DNA of 64,000 nucleotides from positions 124,001-188,000 of the forward strand of contig SVEQ01000004.1 in NCBI GenBank assembly GCA_015057325.1, read 5' to 3'. Positions within the stretch are counted from its first letter, which is position 1. Every line of letters begins with the position of its first letter. Source of the stretch: Lachnospiraceae bacterium. Lineage in GTDB: Bacteria > Bacillota > Clostridia > Lachnospirales > Lachnospiraceae. Position numbers and translations under genes: made by a program. Below are positions 55,850 through 63,705 of this stretch, piece by piece. Below the pieces are notes generated by a model that saw nothing but the letters and a program-made list of their open reading frames with translations, did not search any database and was not told the DNA's origin.

Positions 55850-55931
55850 AATTAACTCCTTTCTGTACGGTTTCCCATACATTTTGAATGATATTATTGT
55901 TTGACATTTTTTCGAAAAATATTCATAACTA

Positions 55932-55960
55932 TTGTGATTTCTTTGTAAAAATGATAAAAT
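55932..55960 (+). promoter_or_regulatory. promoter for the division cluster
   Basis: TTGTGA at 55932-55937, 17-bp spacer, TAAAAT at 55955-55960, in the divergent gap before the HlyD-like gene. A perfect TTGACA at 55911 also occurs but has no -10 at a useful distance. Confidence 0.5.
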
Positions 55961-55991
55961 ATATTGATGCAAAATAACGGAGGTTTATAAG

Positions 55992-57386
55992 TTGAAACGA
56001 TATAACCCGGAAACAGATTCTGATTTATTTCATATAAATATTGGTACCATTATTTTCTTTATCATTTTTGTATATGTGATTATTCGTATAATCATATCTT
56101 TACAAAGCGAAACTCTTTCTATATACGAGGTTCAGAATAGTTATATTGATACCAACATCAACTGTACGGCACTAATACTAAGACAAGAAACTATTGTTGA
56201 CACAGACAGTTCAGGCTATGTAAGTTATTATGTACGTGACGGTGAAAAAGTTGGAAAGAACAAAACAGTATACACTATAGATGAAACCGGCAGTGTCTAT
56301 GATAAAATCAAAGATTCCAATACAGACGCACTTGCAATAACTGACGAAGGTCTTTCTGAAGTTAGGACAAGAATATCCAATTACGAGAATTATTTTGATT
56401 ATTCTTCATTTTCAGACGTTTATAATTTTAGATATGATATTGAAAATGCAGTTTTGGAATTAACAAATGAAGCTATGATTGACCAGCTTACATCGCTTGA
56501 TAATTCAACAACCAATGTTTCTACATACAAGAAGGTTAATTCCAACGAAGCCGGAATAATCACTTATTACAGAGACGGATACGAAAATATCAACATTGAT
56601 AATTTCAAAGCATCGGATGTTAACAGTTCCGGATACAAGAAAACAACTTTAAAAACAGGTGAGATTATAAATTCGGGTGATCCCGTATACAAACTTGTTA
56701 CTTCGGAGAATTGGTATCTTATTGCACCTCTAAACGATAAACAGGCGGAAGCACTCGCAGACAAAGAAAAAGTTGCTATAAATATTCATAATAGTTCAAA
56801 AAATATTTATTCGCCTATATCATTTACAAAAAAAGAGGGGAAAACATTTGCAATTATTTCTCTTGACCAACAAATGGTTAATTATATTAATGAACGATTT
56901 ATTGATATAGTTATTATTATGGATCAGAATGACGGTTTAAAACTTCCTAATTCAGCAATTACCGAGAAATCCGTATTTAAAATACCTGTCGATTATTTGT
57001 CAAACGGTTCCGATTCCATGGATAAACGTTTTATTAATGTCAAAGTATTAGATGAAAAAGGCGAGGTTTCAATCAAACAAATCGCTGCCAATATATATAA
57101 AATCGACGATAAAAATGTTTATATTGATCCTAATGATTTTGCTGCAGATGCAACGCTTGTTAATATTAATAACAGTGAAACATTACCGCTTTCTTCAACA
57201 CCCAAAGAAGATTTAAAGGGTGTGTATTGTGTAAATCAAGGTGTGGCAACATTTAGGTATATAGATATCTTGTACCAGGATGACGAATATACAATTGTTT
57301 CTGACAACACGCCATATAGTATTGCTCTATATGATAGAATAATTCTTAATCATGCCATGGTTAAGGAGAACCAGATTATAAAATAA
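55992..57386 (+). CDS. HlyD-like membrane-fusion protein of the division cluster
   Basis: 464 aa. One membrane helix (about 17-37), then an extracytoplasmic region with two lipoyl/biotinyl-like half motifs (ILRQETIVDTDSSGYVSYYVRDGEKVGKN and EAGIITYYRDG) flanking a short helical section, and a beta-rich C-terminus. This fits HlyD-type adaptors, but no ABC transporter is beside it. In Clostridia such a gene regularly precedes yggS-sepF-divIVA, so a part in envelope or septum assembly is likelier than export (inference). RBS AACGGAGG. Confidence 0.72.
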   Translation: MKRYNPETDSDLFHINIGTIIFFIIFVYVIIRIIISLQSETLSIYEVQNSYIDTNINCTALILRQETIVDTDSSGYVSYYVRDGEKVGKNKTVYTIDETGSVYDKIKDSNTDALAITDEGLSEVRTRISNYENYFDYSSFSDVYNFRYDIENAVLELTNEAMIDQLTSLDNSTTNVSTYKKVNSNEAGIITYYRDGYENINIDNFKASDVNSSGYKKTTLKTGEIINSGDPVYKLVTSENWYLIAPLNDKQAEALADKEKVAINIHNSSKNIYSPISFTKKEGKTFAIISLDQQMVNYINERFIDIVIIMDQNDGLKLPNSAITEKSVFKIPVDYLSNGSDSMDKRFINVKVLDEKGEVSIKQIAANIYKIDDKNVYIDPNDFAADATLVNINNSETLPLSSTPKEDLKGVYCVNQGVATFRYIDILYQDDEYTIVSDNTPYSIALYDRIILNHAMVKENQIIK

Positions 57387-57410
57387 ATACTTAATAAAGG
57401 TGGGCAGTAT

Positions 57411-58103
57411 ATGTTAACAGATAATTATAACCATATTTTAGAAGAAGTTAGGAAAACCGCTATTGAATGCGGACGTAATCCTGACGAAATTACATTAATT
57501 GCAGTCAGCAAAACAAAACCACTTTCAGACATCGAAAAATTAATTAAAATTGGTGTACATGAATTTGGCGAGAATAAAGTTCAAGAGTTGTGTGACAAAT
57601 ACGAAAATGTATCACAACCTGTTAATTTCCATTTGATTGGTCATTTACAAACAAATAAAGTCAAATATGTGGTTGATAAAGCATGTCTTATTCACTCAGT
57701 TGATTCAATTAAACTGGCAAAAGAAATACAAAAAGAAGCTGTAAAAAAACAGGTAATTGCCGAGGTTTTAATTGAAGTAAATGTAGCAGAAGAGGAGAGC
57801 AAATTTGGTCTTTCCATATCAGAAGTTTTACCGTTGATAGAGGAAATATCAACTTATTCCAATATTCATATTAATGGCTTGATGACAATTGCTCCATTTG
57901 TTGAAAATCCCGAGGAAAATCGTAAATATTTTCACGATTTAAAGCAATTATCCCTTGACATAAAATCGAAAAACATTGATAATGTTAATATGAATGTCTT
58001 ATCTATGGGTATGACAAATGATTATAAAGTTGCAATTGAAGAGGGTGCAACGATGGTACGAGTTGGAACCGCTATATTCGGTGCTCGTAACTATAATGTA
58101 TAA
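57411..58103 (+). CDS. PLP homeostasis protein, YggS/YlmE family
   Basis: 230 aa, single-domain fold-III PLP barrel. The PLP Lys is K34 (LIAVSKTKP); HFIGHLQTNK-like FHLIGHLQTNKVKYV and the C-terminal LSMGMTNDYKVAIEEGATMVRVGTAIFG are signatures. YggS proteins bind PLP without known catalytic activity and affect amino-acid and vitamin B6 balance. It lies beside sepF as in most Gram-positives (ylmE-ylmF). RBS AAAGGTGG. Confidence 0.94.
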   Translation: MLTDNYNHILEEVRKTAIECGRNPDEITLIAVSKTKPLSDIEKLIKIGVHEFGENKVQELCDKYENVSQPVNFHLIGHLQTNKVKYVVDKACLIHSVDSIKLAKEIQKEAVKKQVIAEVLIEVNVAEEESKFGLSISEVLPLIEEISTYSNIHINGLMTIAPFVENPEENRKYFHDLKQLSLDIKSKNIDNVNMNVLSMGMTNDYKVAIEEGATMVRVGTAIFGARNYNV

Positions 58104-58115
58104 AGGAGAATTATC

Positions 58116-58658
58116 ATGGCAAAAACCGGAATGAGCAAGTTTATGGATTTTCTTAAACTCTCTGATCCTGAAGAGGATTATGAAGATGATGGATTATTTG
58201 ATGAAGACGATGACGACGAAGATGATTTCATTTTCCAGAAGAAAAAGAAGAGTTCTTCATATGATGATGAGGATGACGATTATGCACCAAAGCAGGTTAG
58301 AAGCCGTCAGCCAAAAGCATCTAATCCAAGTAAGTTAGTATCTATAAACAGCCGTAATAATAGGAGAAGTCAAGTGTTTGTAATTAAGCCACAGGATATA
58401 AGTCAAGCTCAAACTGTTACACAATATTTAAAAGAAGGAAGTCTTGTTGTAATTAACATGGAGGGAATAGAGATTCACACTGCACAGAGAATAATCGATT
58501 TTATTGGTGGTGCTTGTGATGCTTTAGATGGTTCTATTCAGGGCATTTCTAATAATATCTTTATTGCAGCCCCTAGTAACGTTGCTGTTACAGGAGATCT
58601 AAGAGATGAAATCTTAAATCAATCTGCATTTACTCCTGATTTAAATCGTACTTATTAA
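58116..58658 (+). CDS. sepF: cell division protein SepF
   Basis: 180 aa. An N-terminal amphipathic membrane-targeting helix (MSKFMDFLKL) is followed by a very acidic Asp/Glu region (about 17-60) and the SepF core domain (about 85-170; VFVIKPQDISQAQTVTQYLKEGSLVVINMEG, RIIDFIGGACDALDGSIQ, IFIAAPSNVAVTGD). SepF anchors and arranges FtsZ at the septum. It is 12 bp after yggS with AAAGGAG. Confidence 0.95.
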   Translation: MAKTGMSKFMDFLKLSDPEEDYEDDGLFDEDDDDEDDFIFQKKKKSSSYDDEDDDYAPKQVRSRQPKASNPSKLVSINSRNNRRSQVFVIKPQDISQAQTVTQYLKEGSLVVINMEGIEIHTAQRIIDFIGGACDALDGSIQGISNNIFIAAPSNVAVTGDLRDEILNQSAFTPDLNRTY

Positions 58659-58692
58659 TCAAAGTAGTATTGGATAGGAGGGTTTTTGGGGA

Positions 58693-60336
58693 ATGCTTAC
58701 ACCGGTAGATATACAAAACAAAAGCTTCAAAGGCGGAATTGGTTTCGACAAAAGAGACGTTGAACAGTTTATGAACGAAGTACAGGCTGATTACAGTTTG
58801 CTTTATCGTTCAAATGTTGAACTTAAAGATAAGGTTAATACATTAAATGAGAGTCTTCAGCACTACAAATCCATAGAGGATTCTATGCAAAAGGCATTAA
58901 CTTTATCTGAAAAAACTTCTGAAGAAACAATCAATGCAGCCGGAGATAAAGCCAGACAAATAACAACTGAAGCAGAATTTAAGGCTGAATCTTTATTGGA
59001 AAATGCCAGAAAAGAATTAGAAGAACTTAAGAACGAGATATACAGACTCACTCAACAGCGTGATCAATTTAAGGCTCAATTCGCTGACATTCTTAATTCA
59101 GAACTTAAGATGTTAGATGGCGAAATTGTAGATATTGATCTTGGTGATTTCAATCCGTCAGGTAGTACACCTTCAAACAACAGTGAAGGCGGACTTGGTG
59201 GAATGGAAGGAGGACTTGGTGGAATGGAAGGAGGACTCGGCGGTGCATACGCCGGAGCATCAACTTCTAATTTTGAAAGAACTAATCAGTCACCTGCTTT
59301 TGATAGAGGTGCACTTAATACAGATCCTTTTGCTGAAGCTGCTAATGGCGGTGGAAGATTCAGCAAACAAACAGGTGGTAGATACACCAATTCAGACAAG
59401 TCAACTAAAAAAGAGTCCGGCAAGACTTCTCTTAATATTAAAACGTCAAACAGTTCTACCCCTAAGGTAAAACGAGGTGTTCCAATAAGGTCTGTTGATG
59501 AACCAAAGTCTGATTTAACATTAGAGACTAAACCTGTTCCGGAATCGGTGCCAACGCCACAACCTGTTCCAGCTCCGGAACCTGTTAGTCCGGCTCCGCA
59601 ACCTGTTCCAACACCGGAACCTGTTAGTCCGGCTCCGCAACCTGTTCCAACACCGGAACCTGTTAGACCGACGCCGCAACCTGTTCCAACACCGGAACCT
59701 GTTAGACCGACGCCACAACCCGTTCCAACACCGGAACCTGTTAGACCGACGCCGCAACCCGTTCCAACACCGGAACCTGTTAGACCGACGCCGCAACCTG
59801 TTCCAACACCGGAACCTGTTAAAACCGCACCACAGCCTATCAAACCTACCATCAAAACAGATGATGATTTTAAGGTAACACAGGAACAAGCTGATAGTAA
59901 AGCTATGGATGAGTTTAATGCAACTGTTGCTAATATCAAAGCGGCTATGATGAAATCTGAACAAAAAGAAAATGAAGATTCACGGCCAATTGTCGGTGAG
60001 GTTGAACCTAAAAAAATAAAAGAATCAAATATGATTGATTCTGCCGATAATCATTTAGATGAAGGATTTAATTTCTTTGATGATAATGATGAAGATGTTA
60101 CTACTATGACATTTGATTATTCAAATAAAAATGATATTAAAAGTAGTATTCAAACCGGTGGATTTAATTTAAACAACAATAACGACGATGATGAGACATT
60201 GCATGGTGAGGTTGAAACCAGAGTAAAAGAATCAAATATGATTGATTCTGCCGATAATCACACCGGAGGATTTGACTTCATTGTTGGTAATGATTCGGAA
60301 GAATTAGAGATTCCAACAATTATTAATAAGTTTTAG
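58693..60336 (+). CDS. divIVA: DivIVA-domain protein with long Pro-rich, repetitive C-terminus
   Basis: 547 aa, much longer than typical DivIVA (~160-230). DivIVA N-domain at 1-60 (LTPVDIQNKSFKGGIGFDKR, then DVEQFMNEV) and coiled coil to ~145. Then a Gly-rich stretch with GGLGGMEG copies (about 165-188), a disordered Ser/Thr/Lys part, a Pro-rich array of 13-residue repeats PVPTPEPVRPTPQ (about 291-382), and two copies of KESNMIDSADNH (443-454 and 512-523) within an acidic tail. DivIVA binds negatively curved membrane at septum and poles; the tail may recruit partners (inference). Confidence 0.9.
   Translation: MLTPVDIQNKSFKGGIGFDKRDVEQFMNEVQADYSLLYRSNVELKDKVNTLNESLQHYKSIEDSMQKALTLSEKTSEETINAAGDKARQITTEAEFKAESLLENARKELEELKNEIYRLTQQRDQFKAQFADILNSELKMLDGEIVDIDLGDFNPSGSTPSNNSEGGLGGMEGGLGGMEGGLGGAYAGASTSNFERTNQSPAFDRGALNTDPFAEAANGGGRFSKQTGGRYTNSDKSTKKESGKTSLNIKTSNSSTPKVKRGVPIRSVDEPKSDLTLETKPVPESVPTPQPVPAPEPVSPAPQPVPTPEPVSPAPQPVPTPEPVRPTPQPVPTPEPVRPTPQPVPTPEPVRPTPQPVPTPEPVRPTPQPVPTPEPVKTAPQPIKPTIKTDDDFKVTQEQADSKAMDEFNATVANIKAAMMKSEQKENEDSRPIVGEVEPKKIKESNMIDSADNHLDEGFNFFDDNDEDVTTMTFDYSNKNDIKSSIQTGGFNLNNNNDDDETLHGEVETRVKESNMIDSADNHTGGFDFIVGNDSEELEIPTIINKF
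59563..59835 (+). repeat. seven tandem 39-bp repeats in divIVA
   Basis: Units start at 59563, 59602, 59641, 59680, 59719, 59758 and 59797, each 39 bp, encoding PVPTPEPVRPTPQ-like 13-mers; first and last units are diverged. Confidence 0.92.
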
Positions 60337-60348
60337 GAGATTGCTAGA

Positions 60349-60861
60349 TTGAAAAACAATAGTAGTAAATCAATGATTGCGGGTAACATTTTACCTGCAA
60401 TCATTTCTATTATAATTCTTGTTCTTACTGATCAATTAACAAAATTTTTTATCGTAAACAAATTAAAATTAGATGAGTCTATTCCTGTAATCGATGGAGT
60501 ATTTGAAATTCGATATATACGAAATGCAGGTGCTGCATGGGGAGTTTTTCAGAATAAGCAGATTATATTTTATCTAATTACAGTCGTAGCATTATTTATT
60601 TGCATTTACTCGTTTATTAAATGTGCAAAAACCGGTAAATATCTTGATATAAAAGTATTGATTATTATGATTATGTCCGGTGCAATAGGTAACTTTATTG
60701 ATCGTTTACGATTCAAATATGTTATTGATTTTCTTTATTTTAAGTTAATTAATTTCCCTATATTTAATGTCGCTGATTGTTATATTACTATAGGTGTTTT
60801 TGTTTTACTTTTTCTTATGATTTTTAAATATAAAGAAGAAGATTATAATGCTATTATATAA
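60349..60861 (+). CDS. lspA: signal peptidase II (lipoprotein)
   Basis: 170 aa with a TTG start at 60349; AGGAGA overlaps the divIVA stop. Four membrane helices. The catalytic aspartates are D118 (GNFIDRLRFKYVIDF) and D143 (FNVADCYITIG); RNAGAAWGVF is the other family motif. It removes prolipoprotein signal peptides after lipidation, the substrates here including the lipoproteins at 13228, 19271 and probably 54143. Confidence 0.96.
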   Translation: MKNNSSKSMIAGNILPAIISIIILVLTDQLTKFFIVNKLKLDESIPVIDGVFEIRYIRNAGAAWGVFQNKQIIFYLITVVALFICIYSFIKCAKTGKYLDIKVLIIMIMSGAIGNFIDRLRFKYVIDFLYFKLINFPIFNVADCYITIGVFVLLFLMIFKYKEEDYNAII

Positions 60862-60872
60862 AGGAAATAATT

Positions 60873-61784
60873 ATGAATTATACTTTGGAATATAATCTTG
60901 ATACTTCAATAAGAATTGATAAGTATATAAATGACAACATCCCTGAATTATCAAGATCATATATACAGCAACTCATATCAGATAATAATGTACTTGTTAA
61001 TGATCACACCTGCAAATCCAATTATAAATGTAAAGTCGGTGATGTGATTAGTATATCCTATGAAGAACCGAAAGAATTAGATGTCGTTGCTGAAAATATT
61101 CCTATTGATATAGTCTATGAAGATAATTCTATTCTAATAGTCAATAAACCAAAGCATATGGTTGTTCATCCTGCCGCAGGTCATGCATCAGGTACGCTTG
61201 TCAATGCGTTGTTATATCATTGTAAAGATTCCTTATCATCAATTAATGGAGTAGTAAGACCCGGTATTGTTCATAGAATTGATATGAATACTACAGGTTT
61301 GCTTGTTATATGCAAAAATGATAATTCACATAAAATACTTAGTGAACAATTAAAGGAACATTCAATTACAAGAAAATATCATGCAATTTGCTATGGTAAT
61401 TTCAAAGAATCAGAAGGAACTGTCAATGCACCTATAGGAAGACATCCTGTAGATAGAAAGAAGATGGCTATTAATAAAAAAAATGGAAGAGAAGCAATCA
61501 CTCATTACAGAGTGCTTGAAAATCTCGGACAGGGTTTCTCATATATTGAATGTACTTTGGAAACCGGAAGAACTCACCAGATACGTGTTCACATGTCTTC
61601 AATTGGCCATCCATTGCTTGGTGATGATGTATATGGACCCAAGAATCCTAAAATAAAGGACCTTGAGGGGCAAACATTACATGCAAAAGTATTAGGTTTT
61701 ATTCATCCGGACACAGGGAAATATATGGAATTTGATTCAGAACTTCCAATATATTTCCAAGATTTACTGAATAAATTACGTTAA
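60873..61784 (+). CDS. rluD: RluA-family 23S/large rRNA or tRNA pseudouridine synthase (RluD-like)
   Basis: 303 aa. An S4 RNA-binding domain at 13-75 (RIDKYINDNIPELSRSYIQQ) precedes the RluA catalytic domain with nucleophile D137 in HRIDMNTTG, a slight variant of HRLDxxTSG. GRTHQIRVHMSSIGHPLLGDDVYG is intact. The lspA-rluD order is conserved in Firmicutes. The last bases overlap the convergent recombinase gene by 4 bp. Confidence 0.93.
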   Translation: MNYTLEYNLDTSIRIDKYINDNIPELSRSYIQQLISDNNVLVNDHTCKSNYKCKVGDVISISYEEPKELDVVAENIPIDIVYEDNSILIVNKPKHMVVHPAAGHASGTLVNALLYHCKDSLSSINGVVRPGIVHRIDMNTTGLLVICKNDNSHKILSEQLKEHSITRKYHAICYGNFKESEGTVNAPIGRHPVDRKKMAINKKNGREAITHYRVLENLGQGFSYIECTLETGRTHQIRVHMSSIGHPLLGDDVYGPKNPKIKDLEGQTLHAKVLGFIHPDTGKYMEFDSELPIYFQDLLNKLR

Positions 61785-62842
61785 TTTTTGTTATGTTTTT
61801 CACGAAGAGTGACTGCATCCTTTGCCTTCATTCTTTGCCAATCATCAATATCAGCATAATGTTTCTTTGTAGTATTAACATCTTTATGACCTAAAACATC
61901 TGCCACAAGGTAAATGTCTGATGTTTGCTGATATAACGATGTACCATAAGTACTCCTTAATTTATGAGGAGTAATTTTTTTAAGCGGAGTGGTTATTGCA
62001 GCATATTTCTTTACCATATTTTCAACGCTTCTTACAGATATTCTTTTTCTTTGCGAACTCAAAAACAAAGCATTTTCGTGACCTTCAACAGTTACAACTT
62101 CCTTACGTTCTGTAAGATAATCAAGTAGAGCGTCCTTTGCTTCATCACCGAAGTATACATAAGCTTCATAACCACCTTTTCGAACAACTTTAATACGATC
62201 ATAATCAAAGTCAACATCGTTTATATCAAGGCCTACACATTCAGAAACACGAATACCTGTTCCAAGCATAAGTGTAAGCAATGCCAAATCTCTAACTTTA
62301 TTCTTTTCATGATATTTTTGTTGATGATTACTTAATTTATTGCCGTATTCGACATTATCAAGAAATTGAGCAACCTCATTAGGCTCCATACGTACAATTG
62401 CTTTACTGTGTAATTTGGGCATTTCTACAATTTTAGTTGGGTCAGAATCTATTTTGCCATTTTTGAAAAGATAGGCATAGAACATACGTAGAGCAGTAAG
62501 CTTTCTTTTTAAAGCTTTTTCATTGTTTGTGAACTGCTTACCGTCTTTTTCATAGACCTTAAGATAGTCCATATATTCCTCAATGTCTTCAGCTTCTAAC
62601 TGGTCAATTACAGAAAGTGGAACTTCAGAAGTTGATTTACCTTTTAGTGACGGATTAGACGATATTAAAAACTCAAAAAAAGTTTTTATGTCTCGTGCAT
62701 AACCAAGTCTTGTTCTTGGTGCCTTTGAATATTCAATTGCACGAAAATAACTTGAAACATATTTGGGCAGTTCCGAAAGAACATCCCTCATTAATAATAC
62801 ATTATGAATTTCTTCTTGTTCATGATAAGTCTTATCTGCCAT
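61781..62842 (-). CDS. xerS: XerS-like tyrosine recombinase
   Basis: 353 aa, reading leftward from ATG at 62840-62842. N-terminal SAM-like core-binding domain (about 25-130) with VPLSVIDQLEAEDIEEYMDY, which resembles XerS of streptococci. The catalytic set is complete: R198 (TGIRVSE), K222 (RKGG), H293 and R296 (HKLRSTYG), H319 (GHKDV) and Y329 (HYADI). Length fits the single-recombinase XerS (about 356) rather than XerC/XerD (about 300). XerS resolves chromosome dimers at a dif-like site often next to its gene; such an imperfect inverted repeat lies 17-49 bp upstream here. A phage-integrase role cannot be excluded. Confidence 0.82.
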   Translation of the reverse strand: MADKTYHEQEEIHNVLLMRDVLSELPKYVSSYFRAIEYSKAPRTRLGYARDIKTFFEFLISSNPSLKGKSTSEVPLSVIDQLEAEDIEEYMDYLKVYEKDGKQFTNNEKALKRKLTALRMFYAYLFKNGKIDSDPTKIVEMPKLHSKAIVRMEPNEVAQFLDNVEYGNKLSNHQQKYHEKNKVRDLALLTLMLGTGIRVSECVGLDINDVDFDYDRIKVVRKGGYEAYVYFGDEAKDALLDYLTERKEVVTVEGHENALFLSSQRKRISVRSVENMVKKYAAITTPLKKITPHKLRSTYGTSLYQQTSDIYLVADVLGHKDVNTTKKHYADIDDWQRMKAKDAVTLREKHNKN

Positions 62843-62858
62843 ATTTCACCTCTATATA

Positions 62859-62891
62859 TTTTCGTTAAACCTAACTAGGGTTTTGCGAAAA
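62859..62891. other. dif-like imperfect inverted repeat upstream of the recombinase gene
   Basis: Left arm TTTTCGTTAAACC (62859-62871), 7-bp centre TAACTAG, right arm GGTTTTGCGAAAA (62879-62891). The arms match at 11 of 13 positions. Two recombinase-binding arms around a 6-8 bp exchange region are the layout of Xer recombination sites. It could be the chromosomal dif or a hybrid attachment site formed by an integrated element. Confidence 0.6.
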
Positions 62892-62914
62892 CGAAAGTTG
62901 TAAACGAGAGTGTT

Positions 62915-62972
62915 AGTTATCTGCTAAAATACATAGCATTTCCCAACGAGTATTTTAGCACGGTAGATAACT
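62915..62972. repeat. 18-bp bulged hairpin
   Basis: AGTTATCT + GCTAAAATAC (62915-62932) pairs with GTATTTTAGC (62950-62959) + AGATAACT (62965-62972). All 18 pairs are perfect, with a 5-nt bulge ACGGT and a 17-nt loop. It lacks a T-tract on either side, so it is not a standard terminator. It resembles packaging or origin hairpins of ssDNA phages. Confidence 0.65.
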
Positions 62973-62987
62973 ATTTGCAACAACCCC

Positions 62988-63000
62988 GGTTTAACGAAAA
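62988..63000 (-). repeat. second inverted copy of the dif-like arm
   Basis: GGTTTAACGAAAA here is the exact reverse complement of the left arm at 62859-62871. Its own second arm is poorly preserved. It may be a second Xer-binding half-site or a remnant attachment site. Confidence 0.55.
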
Positions 63001-63005
63001 TGTTT

Positions 63006-63037
63006 TTGGATTGCGTAAAACAATCCAATTTTTTTTT
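63006..63037 (+). terminator. rho-independent terminator before the phage-like genes
   Basis: TTGGATTG (63006-63013) pairs with CAATCCAA (63021-63028), 7-nt loop, followed by nine T. No gene on the + strand lies between rluD and this point, so in situ it has no obvious upstream gene; in a circular phage genome it would close the last operon. Confidence 0.7.
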
Positions 63038-63089
63038 GGAAAAATAAAATAGAAAGGTGTACCCTTTGAGGTGCAAAAGGTAAAAAAAA

Positions 63090-63401
63090 ATGGCTGGTAT
63101 GTTAAAAGGTAGGCTCTATGTTGTAGGTATTGAGGAAAATATTATCAGGGCAAAAAGTCCGACAGAAAAGGATTCTGCTTGGTATCGTTTAACACTTTCT
63201 GACGGTGTTAGTTCCTTTACTTGTACATGCGGTTCTTCGTGGAAGGTTAAGGAGAAGGAAGGTGCTGAAGTTGAGTATAATGTTAATCAGTTGAAACTTA
63301 TGTCCTTGTTTGATATGAGTTTTTCTCCGGATATGTCTTCAGGATATTGTAAGTTAAAATTAAGAACATTTAAGGCTGTCAAAGATATGCCTAGTAAATA
63401 A
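63090..63401 (+). CDS. small protein, candidate ssDNA-binding (filamentous-phage gV-like)
   Basis: 103 aa, no membrane segment, start ATG 63090 with AAAAGG at 63075-63080. Alternating beta-prone stretches (GRLYVVGIEENIIRAK, AWYRLTLSDG, FTCTCGSSW, GAEVEYNVNQLKLM, CKLKLRTFKAVK) fit an OB-fold of the size of inovirus gene V proteins. The position just before a coat-like gene supports this. Homology was not verified; it could instead be another small phage or plasmid protein. Confidence 0.5.
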   Translation: MAGMLKGRLYVVGIEENIIRAKSPTEKDSAWYRLTLSDGVSSFTCTCGSSWKVKEKEGAEVEYNVNQLKLMSLFDMSFSPDMSSGYCKLKLRTFKAVKDMPSK

Positions 63402-63435
63402 ATGTTAAAAAATAATAAGAAAGGGGATTTTTAGC

Positions 63436-63624
63436 ATGGGTGGTTTATTTCTTGAAGGTGGTGCATCTTCTGCTAGTGCAGCAGTAACTGAGTTGCTTTC
63501 GATTGGTTCAACTTGTGTATCTTGGATTATGGAAAATTCACTTTTAAGTGTTGTTTTTGCTGGTTGTCTTATTCCGGTTGCTTTCCGTATTATCAAGAGT
63601 GCAAAAAATGCAGCAAAGAACTAA
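63436..63624 (+). CDS. candidate major coat protein of an inovirus-like prophage
   Basis: 62 aa. Start ATG 63436 behind AAAGGGGA. A small-residue N-terminus (GGASSASAAVTELLS), one hydrophobic helix (about 27-50: VSWIMENSLLSVVFAGCLIP) and a short basic C-terminus (RIIKSAKNAAKN). This is the exact layout of filamentous-phage major coat proteins, which sit in the membrane before virion extrusion with the basic end binding DNA. No typical signal peptide, as in several Firmicutes inovirus coats. A strong terminator follows. Confidence 0.6.
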   Translation: MGGLFLEGGASSASAAVTELLSIGSTCVSWIMENSLLSVVFAGCLIPVAFRIIKSAKNAAKN

Positions 63625-63646
63625 TTGTTTGATAATCTCACTTTTG

Positions 63647-63684
63647 AGGGTATGAGGTTTTTATGCCTTATGCCCTTATTTTTT
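63647..63684 (+). terminator. strong terminator after the coat-like gene
   Basis: AGGGTATGAGG (63647-63657) pairs with CCTTATGCCCT (63666-63676), two wobbles, 8-nt loop, then TATTTTTT. Filamentous phages have their main terminator exactly here, between major coat and minor coat genes. Confidence 0.85.
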
Positions 63685-63705
63685 AGATATTAGAGAGGTG
63701 CTTTT

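Noticed and set aside
55911-55916. Perfect TTGACA in the divergent gap
   Set aside because: No matching -10 at 16-18 bp; the TTGTGA/TAAAAT pair downstream fits better.
59563-59835. 39-bp direct repeats considered as a CRISPR array
   Set aside because: The repeats are directly adjacent with no spacers and keep a coding frame inside divIVA.
59286-59939. 217-residue minus-strand frame rich in Gly/Thr/Val
   Set aside because: It is the reverse complement of the 39-bp Pro-rich repeats in divIVA; the periodic composition keeps it open. No ribosome binding site and no family.
61781-62842. Recombinase as integrase belonging to the phage-like element
   Set aside because: Not excluded, but length and N-terminal motif fit XerS, it overlaps rluD by 4 bp and faces away from the phage-like genes, so a host Xer gene is preferred.
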